64,000 bases of DNA from Burkholderia sp. 4M9327F10 (GTDB taxonomy: Bacteria > Pseudomonadota > Gammaproteobacteria > Burkholderiales > Burkholderiaceae), in the NCBI RefSeq assembly GCF_005503145.1, contig NZ_SCNV01000003.1:124001-188000 (forward strand), read 5' to 3'. Numbering within the stretch: the first letter of the stretch is position 1; each line of letters begins with the position of its first letter. The position numbers were made by a program, and so were the translations under genes. This document shows, piece after piece, positions 35,616-44,212 of this stretch. Below the pieces are notes generated by a model, which saw only the letters and a program-made list of their open reading frames with translations, was not told where the DNA came from and did no database searches.

Positions 35616-36536
35616 ATGTCAACCCTTCCCGATCTCGAAGCCTGGGCCACGTTTGCGCGCGTCGCCGAGGCTGGCTCGTTCGCGAAAGCCGCCGAACTGC
35701 TCGGTGTATCCCAACCGACGGTTTCGAAAGCGATTGCCCGTCTTGAACAGCGGCTCGGCGCGATGCTACTGTACCGGACCTCGCGCAAGCTTTCGCTCAC
35801 GCCGACGGGCGAACTGCTGCGCGACCGCGCGATCCGCCTGCTCGCCGATGCCGAACTGATCGAGAGCGAAGCGTCTGCGCAGGCGCTCGAGCCGCACGGA
35901 CTGGTGCGCGTGAATGCGCCCATGTCGTTCGGCCTGCAGCATCTGTCGCCGTTGCTGCCCGCGTTTCTCGATCGTTATCCGAAGGTCGACATTGACCTCG
36001 TGCTCACCGATCACATCGTCGACATCGTGTCCGGCGGCTTCGACGTTGCGATCCGGATCGCCGAGCTGACCGATTCTTCGCTGCGCTCGCGCAAGCTTTG
36101 CGCAGTGCGCCGGCCGCTCGTCGCGTCGCCTTTGTACCTCGAGCGGCACGGCCGGCCTGATCATCCGCGCGATCTCGAAGCGCACGCGAGCCTGATCTAC
36201 ACCAACCTGCCGACGCCGGGGTACTGGCGCTTCCATCACGTGACGGGCGAGGAATCCGGGGCACAGGTGCGTGGCCGCATCCGTACGAACAATGCCGAAG
36301 TGATCATGCCGGCACTGATTGCCGGGCACGGCCTGGCTCTCCAGCCGGAGTTCGTGGTGTGGGACGCGTTGCAGCGCGGCGAGCTTGAGGAAGTGATGCG
36401 CGACTGGAAGATCGCCGACATCAACGTCAATCTCGTCACGCCGCCCGGCATGCTGCGGGCCGCGCGCGTGACCGTGCTGCTCGACTATTTCGCGGGCCAT
36501 TTTGCCCATGTGCCCTGGGCTGCCTCCGAACGTTGA
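35616..36536 (+). CDS. LysR family transcriptional regulator
   Basis: 306 residues. N-terminal wHTH ([37 protein letters not shown]) and a LysR substrate-binding domain of the CrgA/DsdC-type subgroup ([20 protein letters not shown]). ATG 35616 chosen from the HTH position; longer frames are not coding. Divergent from XapX/amidohydrolase, convergent with the hydrolase at 36578; probably regulates this cluster. Confidence 0.9.
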   Translation: MSTLPDLEAWATFARVAEAGSFAKAAELLGVSQPTVSKAIARLEQRLGAMLLYRTSRKLSLTPTGELLRDRAIRLLADAELIESEASAQALEPHGLVRVNAPMSFGLQHLSPLLPAFLDRYPKVDIDLVLTDHIVDIVSGGFDVAIRIAELTDSSLRSRKLCAVRRPLVASPLYLERHGRPDHPRDLEAHASLIYTNLPTPGYWRFHHVTGEESGAQVRGRIRTNNAEVIMPALIAGHGLALQPEFVVWDALQRGELEEVMRDWKIADINVNLVTPPGMLRAARVTVLLDYFAGHFAHVPWAASER

Positions 36537-36551
36537 GCATACATCGGGTAC

Positions 36552-36578
36552 GGCGCGGCGGACCGCATACGCCGCGCC
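36552..36578. terminator. Stem-loop between convergent LysR and hydrolase genes
   Basis: GGCGCGGCG and CGCCGCGCC form a perfect 9-base stem with a 9-base loop. It touches the hydrolase stop codon. A short T-rich stretch (TATTTGG) follows on the plus strand, so it is a plausible bidirectional terminator. Confidence 0.6.
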
Positions 36579-37264
36579 TATTTGGCCGGTACGGCTGCGA
36601 GCGCCTCGTGCGGCGCCGCGGTGCGTTGCGGCGCCTTGTGCACCATTGTGTAGGCGTAGTCGACACCCATGCCGTACGCACCCGAGTGCTCCTTCACCAG
36701 CGCCATGACCGCGTCGTAGGTCTCGCGGTGCGCCCAGTCGCGCTGCCACTCGAGCACAACCTGCTGCCACGTGACCGGAACCGCGCCGGCCTGCACCATG
36801 CGCTGCATCGCATAGTCATGCGCGTCCTTCGACGTGCCGCCCGAGGCATCGGCCACCATGTAGATCTCGTAGCCGCCTTCGAGCATCGCGGACAGTGCGA
36901 ACGTCGTGTTGCAGACCTCCGTCCACAGGCCGGACACGATCACTTTCTTTCTGCGGTTCGCGGCGAGCGCGTCGCGAACCTTCTGGTCGTCCCATGAATT
37001 CATCGAGGTGCGTTCAAGCAGCTTCGAATCCGGGAACACGTCGAGCAGCTCGGGATAGGTGAAGCCCGAGAAACTCTCTGTTTCAACCGTCGTAATGGTG
37101 GTCGGGATGTTGAATGCCTTGCCGGCCTTCGCGAGCCCGACGACATTGTTCTTCAGCGTCTGCCGGTCGATTGACTGCACACCGAAAGCCATCTGCGGCT
37201 GCTGATCGATAAAGATCAACTGGCTGTTCTGGGGAGTGAGTACTTCAAGCTTCGGATTGCTCAT
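36578..37264 (-). CDS. Isochorismatase-like cysteine hydrolase (YcaC type)
   Basis: 228 residues. Nucleophilic Cys in SGLWTEVCNTTFALSAMLEG and the catalytic Asp in LIFIDQQPQMAFG; the region around SMNSWDD resembles YcaC. YcaC-type members form multimeric hydrolases acting on amides; substrate unknown. Start 37264 taken because AAAGGA lies about 10 bases upstream; ATG 37276 would put that site on the start codon. Flanked by the LysR regulator and the second XapX gene, and divergent from the latter. Confidence 0.87.
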   Translation of the reverse strand: MSNPKLEVLTPQNSQLIFIDQQPQMAFGVQSIDRQTLKNNVVGLAKAGKAFNIPTTITTVETESFSGFTYPELLDVFPDSKLLERTSMNSWDDQKVRDALAANRRKKVIVSGLWTEVCNTTFALSAMLEGGYEIYMVADASGGTSKDAHDYAMQRMVQAGAVPVTWQQVVLEWQRDWAHRETYDAVMALVKEHSGAYGMGVDYAYTMVHKAPQRTAAPHEALAAVPAK

Positions 37265-37554
37265 GGCGCGTGTCATCCTTTGAGGAGTGCAGGGGTGAGC
37301 GTGCCTCGTTCGCGCAAGCGGGAGGCGCTCGATATGCGTTGCGTCGGACCGTCATCTGACGCGACGTAATTAAATACACAATCAGGCGATGCGACCATCC
37401 AAAAAACGGAATCGATTCGATTCCAAAAAGCGGTGTGAGAAAGCGGTGGTCTAGCCTTCTGCTTTTCATGTGGACCTGCTACGCTTCCCACAGTTTTGAC
37501 GATACGCTGTTCGCTGCCGGTCTGCATTTTCATTGTCAACCCGAGATGCCTGCC

Positions 37555-37830
37555 ATGAAACCGTATGTCCTTTCGCTGCTCGCCGGCATTCTTGCCGGTA
37601 CCATCTACGGCGTGATCGGTGTGCATTCGCCGGCGCCGCCGACCATTGCGCTGCTCGGCCTGCTCGGCATGCTGGCCGGCGAGCAGATCCTGCCGCTCGC
37701 GCGACGGATGATGGAGGGGAATAAACTCAACGCTGCGTGGCGCGAGGCGAAATGCAGCCAGCACATGTTCGGCCGGCTGCCGGGAGGCAAACTCCCTGAT
37801 GCTGCAACGCAAGATCAGCGGTCGCCGTGA
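37555..37830 (+). CDS. XapX domain-containing small membrane protein (second copy)
   Basis: 91 residues. MKPYVLSLLAGILAGTIYGV, then IGVHSPAPPTIALLGLLGML, the same core as the XapX gene at 35345. It is extended by about 35 polar residues (ILPLARRMMEGNKLNAAWRE and beyond). An upstream in-frame ATG at 37546 adds 3 residues. Divergent from the YcaC-type hydrolase. Two XapX genes flank the LysR-hydrolase pair, pointing to a shared role. Confidence 0.85.
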   Translation: MKPYVLSLLAGILAGTIYGVIGVHSPAPPTIALLGLLGMLAGEQILPLARRMMEGNKLNAAWREAKCSQHMFGRLPGGKLPDAATQDQRSP

Positions 37831-37867
37831 CGGGGCGGTCTGCGTACTGCGATAGATGGGGATTCGG

Positions 37868-38437
37868 CTAACGGAAGCCGTAGACCAAGACCTTTTTGCC
37901 CTCAAATCTTTCCTGCACTCCTTGCTGGCAATACGGTGGACACGTTACGCCGTCCGGGGTCGTGCCTGATACGCTGATCGCCTTGGAGACAACCGATTCG
38001 ATGAGCGTCCCGTCGTCAGCGACGACGATTTGCAGGTCGGTCTCGACGCCGGCCGGAACGGGACCGCCGGCGGTGTATGTGATCTGCATGGTGCCGGTGC
38101 AATCGGGGTTCACCGTGTAGGTTCCAGTCTGATCCGGATTGAATGTAGTCTGCCCGCCTTTCGGCAGCCCGCCGATCACCCCGTAATCGGTCCGTGAAAA
38201 ATGGCCCGCGCCATCGAACGTCACCAGAGCGACGTCATCGAGGATCGACGGGGAGGCGAACGCATGAACCTGATTATCCGGGCCCAGCAGTCCAAGAATT
38301 TCTCCGTGGCCGCTAAATCCATAGGGTCCTTTTAGCGTTGCGTTCGAGCAAAGGCCAGCGGCGGCCTGCGCGGAACCACTGAGCGAGAGAAGAGCAACGG
38401 CGGTGACTGACAAGATGCTCAAATGCTTGATCTTCAT
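37868..38437 (-). CDS. Exported hypothetical protein, 189 residues
   Basis: Signal peptide MKIKHLSILSVTAVALLSLS ending at SAQA (about residue 26). Mature part has four cysteines (LCSNATLKGPYGFSG, NPDCTGTM, TCPPYCQQGV) and a repeated FDGAGHFSRTD / TGTYTVNPDC pattern, common in exported hypotheticals of Burkholderiaceae. Good AAGGAG ribosome site at the start. No catalytic motif seen; likely periplasmic with disulfides. Function unknown. Confidence 0.8.
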   Translation of the reverse strand: MKIKHLSILSVTAVALLSLSGSAQAAAGLCSNATLKGPYGFSGHGEILGLLGPDNQVHAFASPSILDDVALVTFDGAGHFSRTDYGVIGGLPKGGQTTFNPDQTGTYTVNPDCTGTMQITYTAGGPVPAGVETDLQIVVADDGTLIESVVSKAISVSGTTPDGVTCPPYCQQGVQERFEGKKVLVYGFR

Positions 38438-38926
38438 GGTTATCTCCTTGTTACCGAATCAGGCGCTTAACATCACAGCCCGCAAGCGGAGCTATCGCCT
38501 GGCGGGACCAGGCGTTCAGTTCAAACAGGCAAAATAAAAATTGGCCACAGGAACATCCGGCCACCGCTGTTTGCGGAGCAAGCGATGAGCGAATGAGGGG
38601 CCGTCGGTGCGGCCGGTTGTTCCGGGGTACGAGGCGCGAAAGCTCAGGCGTGGGCCAAGTAAATGAATGGCGAAACGCTTCACCAGGCGGTTATTTTTCG
38701 CCCGGTGCCGGTGGGCACGTGCGGAAGGAGTGCACGAAAGCCCGCGCAATTGTGACTTCGTGAGTCGGCTACGCTTTAAGGTCGCATAGCAAAAAATAGT
38801 TTAATCCACGATATTCACGGCTGCCGGATAAATATCGGACAAAAGGCAGGCGCATTCAGCACCGTGTGATGGGCACCGTGCGCTACCGCCGGGTAGCGCA
38901 CGACTGCGATGGGCTTATGACTGCGT
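38438..38926. other. Intergenic region with a perfect stem-loop
   Basis: 489 bases. GTGCGCTACC-GCCG-GGTAGCGCAC at 38878-38901 is a perfect 10-base stem just after the chemoreceptor stop codon; it lacks a T-run but could be its terminator. A 77-codon minus-strand frame at 38516-38749 has no ribosome site and no family resemblance, so it is not called. Confidence 0.55.
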
Positions 38927-40630
38927 CTAAAAGCTGTCCCATTCGCCGGCGCCGGCGGTTTCCACTTCCCGAACGGTTTGCGATGCGGGCCGCTTCGGGG
39001 CTGGCGTGACAGGAGCTCTGGCGCGCGCCGGAGTCGCAGCGCTGCGTGTTTGCGCGGCAGGGCGGCTCGCTTCGGCGCTGCGCGAGGCGTCCAGCCTGAA
39101 CATCGAGACGGACGCTTTCAGGTCGGCTGCCTGCGATTCGAGCGAACTCGCGGCGGCCGCCGCCTGTTCGACCAGGGCCGCGTTCTGTTGCGTGACTTCG
39201 TCCATCTGCGTGACAGCCTGGCTGACCTGGCCGATGCCCTTGCTCTGTTCCTGCGAGGCGGCGGTAATTTCCCCCATGATGTCGGTCACGCGCCTGATTT
39301 CGCGAGTGATCTCGCTCATCTTCGAGCCGGCTTCCTGCACATGGCCGGCGCCGGTCCGGACCCGCTCCACGGAATCGTGGATCAGTTCCTTGATCTCTTT
39401 GGCTGCCGCCGAGGAACGCTGCGCCAGCGAACGCACTTCCGAGGCGACCACCGCGAAGCCGCGCCCCTGTTCGCCTGCCCGTGCGGCTTCCACAGCCGCG
39501 TTCAGCGCCAGGATATTGGTCTGGAAGGCGATACCCTCGATGATGCCGACAATGTTCGCAATCTTGTCCGAACTGGCGTTGATGCCCTCCATTGTTTCCA
39601 CCACGCGTGACACCACCGTACCGCCTTGTTCCGCCACCTGGGCAGCCTGTGCTGCGAGCTGATTGGCCTGACTGGCATTGTCGGCATTCTGGGTGACGGT
39701 CGAGGTCAGTTGCTCCATGCTGGATGCGGTTTCCTCGAGCGAGGCGGCCTGCTCTTCAGTGCGCTGCGACAGATCCTGGTTGCCCGCCGCAATCTGGTGC
39801 GTGGCAGTGGCAATCGAATCGGCCGAGACCTTGATTGTGCCGATCGTATGCGTGAGTTGCTCCTGCATGCGCTTCATTGAAAACAGCAGGCTCGAACGAT
39901 CGGCCGGCGCGGTCTTCACGACGGCAGTCAGATCGTTGCTGGCAATCTGGTTAGCAATTTCGGCGGCGTACGACGGGTCGCCGCCCAATGAGCGCAGAAT
40001 GCCGCGGTTGAGCTGTACCACCACACCCGACAGGGCCGCTGCGATGAGCAGCAGAATTCCAAGGCTGCGGTACAAGGTCGAGCGGAATGCCGCATCAATG
40101 TCGTCGACATAAGCCCCCGTGCTGAGAATCCAATCCCAAGGCTGATACGCTACGACGTAAGAGATCTTGGGCGAGGCTTCGGTGGCACCCGGCCTCTGAG
40201 CGGAATACGCAGTAAAACCCTTGCCGTCGCGCTTGACCACAGCGACCATCTCTTTGTACACGTAGACGCCGTTTGCGTCCTTGAAGTCGCTGACATCTTT
40301 GCCATCGTACGAGGGCTTCGTCGGATGCATCAGGGCGATCGGCTGTGAATTGGAGAGGACGAAATAGCCGTCTTCGCCGTAGCGGATATGCCGGATGCTG
40401 TCCATGGCCCGCTTCTGGGCTTCTGCTTCTGGCAAGGTTCCGGCAGTCACCTCATCGCCATACATCTTGACGACACTCAGCGCGACCTCCGACGCGTGTC
40501 TCAGGTCCGCCTTGCGCTCTTCGAGCCGCGTTTCCCTCGTCTGGTAGGCGTCGTAGACCGATATTCCGGCAAGACATAGCAGGCTGAGGATGAGCGGCAA
40601 CCATAGCTTCTGGGCAAAAGACAGTTTCAT
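38927..40630 (-). CDS. Methyl-accepting chemotaxis protein (single Cache domain)
   Basis: 567 residues. N-terminal membrane helix (about 8-27), periplasmic sCache_2-type sensor (IRYGEDGYFVLSNSQPIALM, TGAYVDDIDAAF), second helix near 190-210, HAMP-like NRGILRSLGGDPSYAAEIAN, and a long signalling coiled coil with the hairpin tip IEGIAFQTNILALNAAVEAA. The C-terminus ends EWDSF, matching the xWxxF CheR/CheB tether pentapeptide. Sensor ligand likely a small carboxylate, by family. Transcribed alone; no che genes adjacent. Confidence 0.93.
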   Translation of the reverse strand: MKLSFAQKLWLPLILSLLCLAGISVYDAYQTRETRLEERKADLRHASEVALSVVKMYGDEVTAGTLPEAEAQKRAMDSIRHIRYGEDGYFVLSNSQPIALMHPTKPSYDGKDVSDFKDANGVYVYKEMVAVVKRDGKGFTAYSAQRPGATEASPKISYVVAYQPWDWILSTGAYVDDIDAAFRSTLYRSLGILLLIAAALSGVVVQLNRGILRSLGGDPSYAAEIANQIASNDLTAVVKTAPADRSSLLFSMKRMQEQLTHTIGTIKVSADSIATATHQIAAGNQDLSQRTEEQAASLEETASSMEQLTSTVTQNADNASQANQLAAQAAQVAEQGGTVVSRVVETMEGINASSDKIANIVGIIEGIAFQTNILALNAAVEAARAGEQGRGFAVVASEVRSLAQRSSAAAKEIKELIHDSVERVRTGAGHVQEAGSKMSEITREIRRVTDIMGEITAASQEQSKGIGQVSQAVTQMDEVTQQNAALVEQAAAAASSLESQAADLKASVSMFRLDASRSAEASRPAAQTRSAATPARARAPVTPAPKRPASQTVREVETAGAGEWDSF

Positions 40631-41048
40631 ACCTATGGAATCCTTCCATTGAACATGTCATGAGCGGGTAAAACTCGCGCCGGGCCGGATCGCCAAGGGA
40701 TCTATAGCTTATTGGAAGCTACGGCGGTGCGCGGCCGGCGTCCGTCAGTTTTCAAAATCATTTCAATATCTGCGGGACTTAGCCATCATGGTTATATCGG
40801 CTATGGATTGGCGAGCTTTAGGGGAGGGCATACCCCGAGAGTGACGATTTATAACTAAGCCGACCGCAACGGGCGGGCGACGGCCATGAAGAGATGTTCG
40901 CGTGGCGCAGGCGCGCGTCTGATCAATTGCCAAAAACAGACTGTTTCAGATAGTCTTGAAGCATTTTCGCAACCGGTCGCGAACGGTAGTTTGTCGATCG
41001 GCGGGGGCGAAAGAACATAAATTTCAATTAGATGAATAAAGAGGGCAT
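40631..41048. other. Intergenic region between chemoreceptor and DUF2167 operon
   Basis: 418 bases between divergent genes. It contains a short inverted repeat TAGCTT-ATTGG-AAGCTA at 40705-40721, about 75 bases upstream of the chemoreceptor start. An 84-codon minus-strand frame at 40855-41109 overlaps the next gene and shows no coding character. Otherwise nothing recognised. Confidence 0.45.
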
Positions 41049-41966
41049 GTGAAAGCATTTGCCAGGGTTGGATTTTGTCTGTTCGCATTGTTGATGGCTT
41101 CTTTTGCAAACGCGCAAGCTGATTCGGCGAAGGCGGAGTTTAAGGCGGCCTCCGAAGAGTTCGATAAAGCCGCATTGTCAGGTCCGCGCAACATCCAGAT
41201 ATTCGACGAGGCTACGCTTGCGCTCCCGGCGGGCGACAAGTTTGTGCCAGCAGCCGCAGCAGCTCGCTTGCTGCGATCAATGGGGCAAACGGTCGATGAC
41301 AGAAGGCTCGTCGGCATGGTCACCCCGGCGGAGGAGGATGGCAACTGGGTTGCCATCGTCATGTTCACAAAGGATGGCTACATACGCGACGACGATGCGC
41401 AACACTGGAAGGCCGATGAGATGCTCCGGAGGCTGACGGAAAGCGTCACGCAATCCAATGCTGCACGCAAGGCACACGGTTTTCCCCAGCTTGAGGTACG
41501 CGGGTGGGCAGAGGCGCCCACCTACGATGCGGCGACGCACCGTCTGGTATGGGGAGCCATTGTGCGCAAAGAAGATGGGCCCGATGACGACGCACATCAG
41601 GCGGTGAACTACCAGACAGTGGCGCTAGGCCGCGATGGCCACCTTGAGTTGACAGTGGCTTCGCGCCTGAGCTCGTTTGCGGCCGACAAGGCCATTGCGA
41701 ATGCGCTGCTTGCAGACATCGACTATGTTCCGGGCAAGCGCTACGCCGATTTCGACAAGTTCACCGACCGGGTCGCCGAGTACGGCCTTGCCGCACTGGT
41801 CGTCGGTGTTGCGGCCAAGAAGCTTGGCCTGATCGCTATGCTTATCGCGTTTGCCGCGAAATTCTCAAAGCTCGGTGCCGTTATCTCGATCATGGTGGCG
41901 GCCGTCGTCAGACGCTTTGGCAAGCGCAAGGCGGCGTCGCCGCAGGGTCGCCAGGAGCCCCGCTAA
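41049..41966 (+). CDS. DUF2167 domain-containing membrane protein
   Basis: 305 residues with signal peptide (MKAFARVGFCLFALLMASFA) and the DUF2167 core: GPRNIQIFDEATLALPAGDK, GMVTPAEEDGNWVAIVMF, KDGYIRDDDAQHWKADEML. Two C-terminal hydrophobic segments (about 235-285) anchor it, followed by a basic tail. GTG start at 41049 is supported by AGAGGG. It is followed after 8 bases by an M50 site-2 protease gene, so both are likely one unit. DUF2167 has no known biochemical role. Confidence 0.87.
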   Translation: MKAFARVGFCLFALLMASFANAQADSAKAEFKAASEEFDKAALSGPRNIQIFDEATLALPAGDKFVPAAAAARLLRSMGQTVDDRRLVGMVTPAEEDGNWVAIVMFTKDGYIRDDDAQHWKADEMLRRLTESVTQSNAARKAHGFPQLEVRGWAEAPTYDAATHRLVWGAIVRKEDGPDDDAHQAVNYQTVALGRDGHLELTVASRLSSFAADKAIANALLADIDYVPGKRYADFDKFTDRVAEYGLAALVVGVAAKKLGLIAMLIAFAAKFSKLGAVISIMVAAVVRRFGKRKAASPQGRQEPR

Positions 41967-41974
41967 GGATCGTC

Positions 41975-42697
41975 ATGGGCAAATTACTCGTGTTACTGCT
42001 CGGCGGATTGAAGCTGGGCAAGGTGCTAATGACAACTGGCTCAATGCTGTTGTCGATTGCGGTGTATGCCGTTTTCTACGGATGGCGATTTGCGGCGGGC
42101 TTCGTCGCGCTGTTATTCGTCCACGAAGCAGGACACTACCTCGCGGCGCGGCAGCGTGGTCTTGCCGTGAGTTTGCCGACGTTCGTACCGTTCGTGGGCG
42201 CCTGGATTCAGCTCAAGGAGTTGCCACACGACGCTGAGACGGAAGCCTATGTCGGTTTGGCGGGGCCGCTGTTGGGTACGGTGGGTGCGCTCGTTTGCTA
42301 TTTCGCCGCACGTCATGCCGATAACGGCTTGCTGCTTGCACTGTCCTACGCGGGATTCTTCCTGAATCTCTTCAATCTGATTCCGCTGTCGCCGTTTGAC
42401 GGTGGCAGGATTACGGCGGTTTTGTCTCCGCGCATCTGGTTTGCTGGCGTTCCGGTGTTGATTGCGCTGTTTCTATATCATCCCAGCCCACTCCTGATAG
42501 TAATGGCGATTCTCGCGATCCCGCAATTAAAGCGGGCTTGGCACTATGATCCGCGCGATCCGGAAAACGTCCGCTACTACGAAGTGGCCACCTCGGTGAA
42601 GCTGACCTACGCGTTCTATTACCTGGGGTTGCTGGCGTTTCTCTCGTTGATGACTTTTGGCGTCCATGACATGTTGGCGGCGGTTCACCGGGGTTAG
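41975..42697 (+). CDS. Site-2 protease family (M50) membrane metalloprotease
   Basis: 240 residues, about five to six helices. The zinc motif HEAGHYLAAR (HExxH) is in the second helix region and NLIPLSPFDGGRI supplies the later Asp ligand, both required for M50 proteases. It lacks PDZ domains, like the short SpoIVFB-like class. Co-transcribed with the DUF2167 protein; that protein could be its substrate or regulator (inference). Confidence 0.87.
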   Translation: MGKLLVLLLGGLKLGKVLMTTGSMLLSIAVYAVFYGWRFAAGFVALLFVHEAGHYLAARQRGLAVSLPTFVPFVGAWIQLKELPHDAETEAYVGLAGPLLGTVGALVCYFAARHADNGLLLALSYAGFFLNLFNLIPLSPFDGGRITAVLSPRIWFAGVPVLIALFLYHPSPLLIVMAILAIPQLKRAWHYDPRDPENVRYYEVATSVKLTYAFYYLGLLAFLSLMTFGVHDMLAAVHRG

Positions 42698-42821
42698 CCG
42701 CTACATGACAATTTGACGGAACCGATTAGGTCTGCGGCAACGGACGGCTAAAACGGACATTCGACATCTGAATCCAGATGGATGACAATCGTCGTGTCCT
42801 TACCTTAAGGCAGGAGCCGCA

Positions 42822-43448
42822 ATGTTCGACCTTTCCACGCTGAGCACGTTTGTTGCTGTCGTTCTGGGGCTGTTCCTCATTCCGGGTCCTGCAGTACTTC
42901 TCGTACTCAGTCGTACTGTTCAGGCTGGCCGCAGGACTGGGATCATGACAGGCCTCGGTATAGCGACGGGAGACTTTGTGCATACCGTCTTTGCCGCAGT
43001 CGGTCTGTCGGCGGTGCTGATGACTTCTGCACTCGCGTTTAACGCAGTCAAGTTCATCGGAGCGGCGTATCTAATCTATCTCGGCATTCGTGCGATCCTT
43101 GAAAAGCAGGGGGACGCTTCGTTGCCGAAGGTCGCCGCCGTCACGCCTGGAAAGGCTTTCTTGCAAGCCGTGCCGGCGGAAGTCCTCAACCCTAAGACCG
43201 CGCTATTCTTCCTCGCCTTCATGCCTCAATTTGTGCATCCTGAAAGAGGGTCTGTGTTTTTGCAGTTCGCGATTCTGGGGCTTATTTTTGTCGTGTTGAG
43301 TTCGTTGTATACGACGCTGATCGCACTTTCGATACGTTCATTAGGTCGAGTTGCGAGGCGTCTGTCATGGATTAGTCGTTGGCAAGGGAAGATCGTAGGT
43401 AGCATCTTTATCACACTGGGATTGAAAGTCGCTACTCAACATCGATAA
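42822..43448 (+). CDS. LysE/RhtB family translocator
   Basis: 208 residues, six predicted helices. Starts FDLSTLSTFVAVVLGLFLIP with the GPAVLLVLSRTVQAGRRTGI motif typical of LysE/RhtB amino-acid exporters, followed by AYLIYLGIRAI and NPKTALFFLAFMPQFV. CAGGAG ribosome site. Exports an amino acid or derivative; no LysR partner adjacent. Stands alone. Confidence 0.92.
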   Translation: MFDLSTLSTFVAVVLGLFLIPGPAVLLVLSRTVQAGRRTGIMTGLGIATGDFVHTVFAAVGLSAVLMTSALAFNAVKFIGAAYLIYLGIRAILEKQGDASLPKVAAVTPGKAFLQAVPAEVLNPKTALFFLAFMPQFVHPERGSVFLQFAILGLIFVVLSSLYTTLIALSIRSLGRVARRLSWISRWQGKIVGSIFITLGLKVATQHR

Positions 43449-43618
43449 ACCGTTGGTCAATGGCTGTTCCCCGGAGAGTTGAATGATCGCGCCGGGGCCG
43501 TCTCCTGGCGAGCGCGTCCGACAGTGGACGGTCAGTTGTCGCCATCCGTCACCTCTCCGGACCTTATTGACCAAGAGTGTGAGCAATCAATGAGGAGGAC
43601 GTGATTTACGGCAGTCTG

Positions 43619-44023
43619 TCAAACCGGCGCTTGACGTCGAGATGGAGCCGCCTTCGCTGCGACCGGTGCGAGACCCAGCACAATCACGAGGAATCCGACT
43701 TGGGCCAAATAGAATGGTGCAAGCCACTGATCGTTCGCCGCGACATAGTACGTGTTATGGATTACGTCGCTCACGATGATCGCAACGGTTAACCCGATGC
43801 CCACCCTCGGTTTAACGAACAACAGAACGGCGGCAAGCGGATCAAGAATAGTTAGCATAGCCCAGTATACCCGGCTGGTAAGGGCAATCTTGCTTCCGTA
43901 GCCATAGTCCCAAAGCATGCCATGCTGCAGAATGGCACGGGCATGATTGAAGGTTGCAGCAAGGAGGCATAGTGCGAATAGCGTGCGAATGACAATCGAT
44001 GCACGGCGCATTCTGACGCTCAT
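43619..44023 (-). CDS. Hypothetical membrane protein, about 134 residues
   Basis: Four hydrophobic segments (IVIRTLFALCLLAATF, YWAMLTILDPLAAVLLFV, GIGLTVAIIVSDVIHNTYYV, FYLAQVGFLVIVLGLAPV). The start is uncertain: MSVRMRRAS at 44023 puts a short basic N-terminus before helix 1, while the longer frame is arginine- and cysteine-rich and likely not coding. No clear ribosome site. Downstream of the aldolase-symporter operon but in its direction; no family assigned. Confidence 0.65.
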   Translation of the reverse strand: MSVRMRRASIVIRTLFALCLLAATFNHARAILQHGMLWDYGYGSKIALTSRVYWAMLTILDPLAAVLLFVKPRVGIGLTVAIIVSDVIHNTYYVAANDQWLAPFYLAQVGFLVIVLGLAPVAAKAAPSRRQAPV

Positions 44024-44212
44024 AGAGAGGAGTTGCGCCCAGCTTACCAGACCGAAACTGATCGTAACCATCACTGCGGAGGGCCGTTCCGCGTCGAATC
44101 GCAGCCCGATGCACCGGCACATCGGGGCTCGAATCCTTTTCGCATTGCAAGACACAGCACGACTACGGCAACGCGACGATGTATGCCGCCATGTCCCGCG
44201 CAAAGCAAAGCT

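Noticed and set aside
38516..38749. 77-codon minus-strand frame in the gap after the chemoreceptor
   Set aside because: No ribosome site, no domain, basic composition.
21927..42772. Shared CGGACATTCGACAT near 21927 and near 42760
   Set aside because: A single 14-base match in intergenic DNA with no extended similarity; may be a trace of a dispersed element but too short to call.
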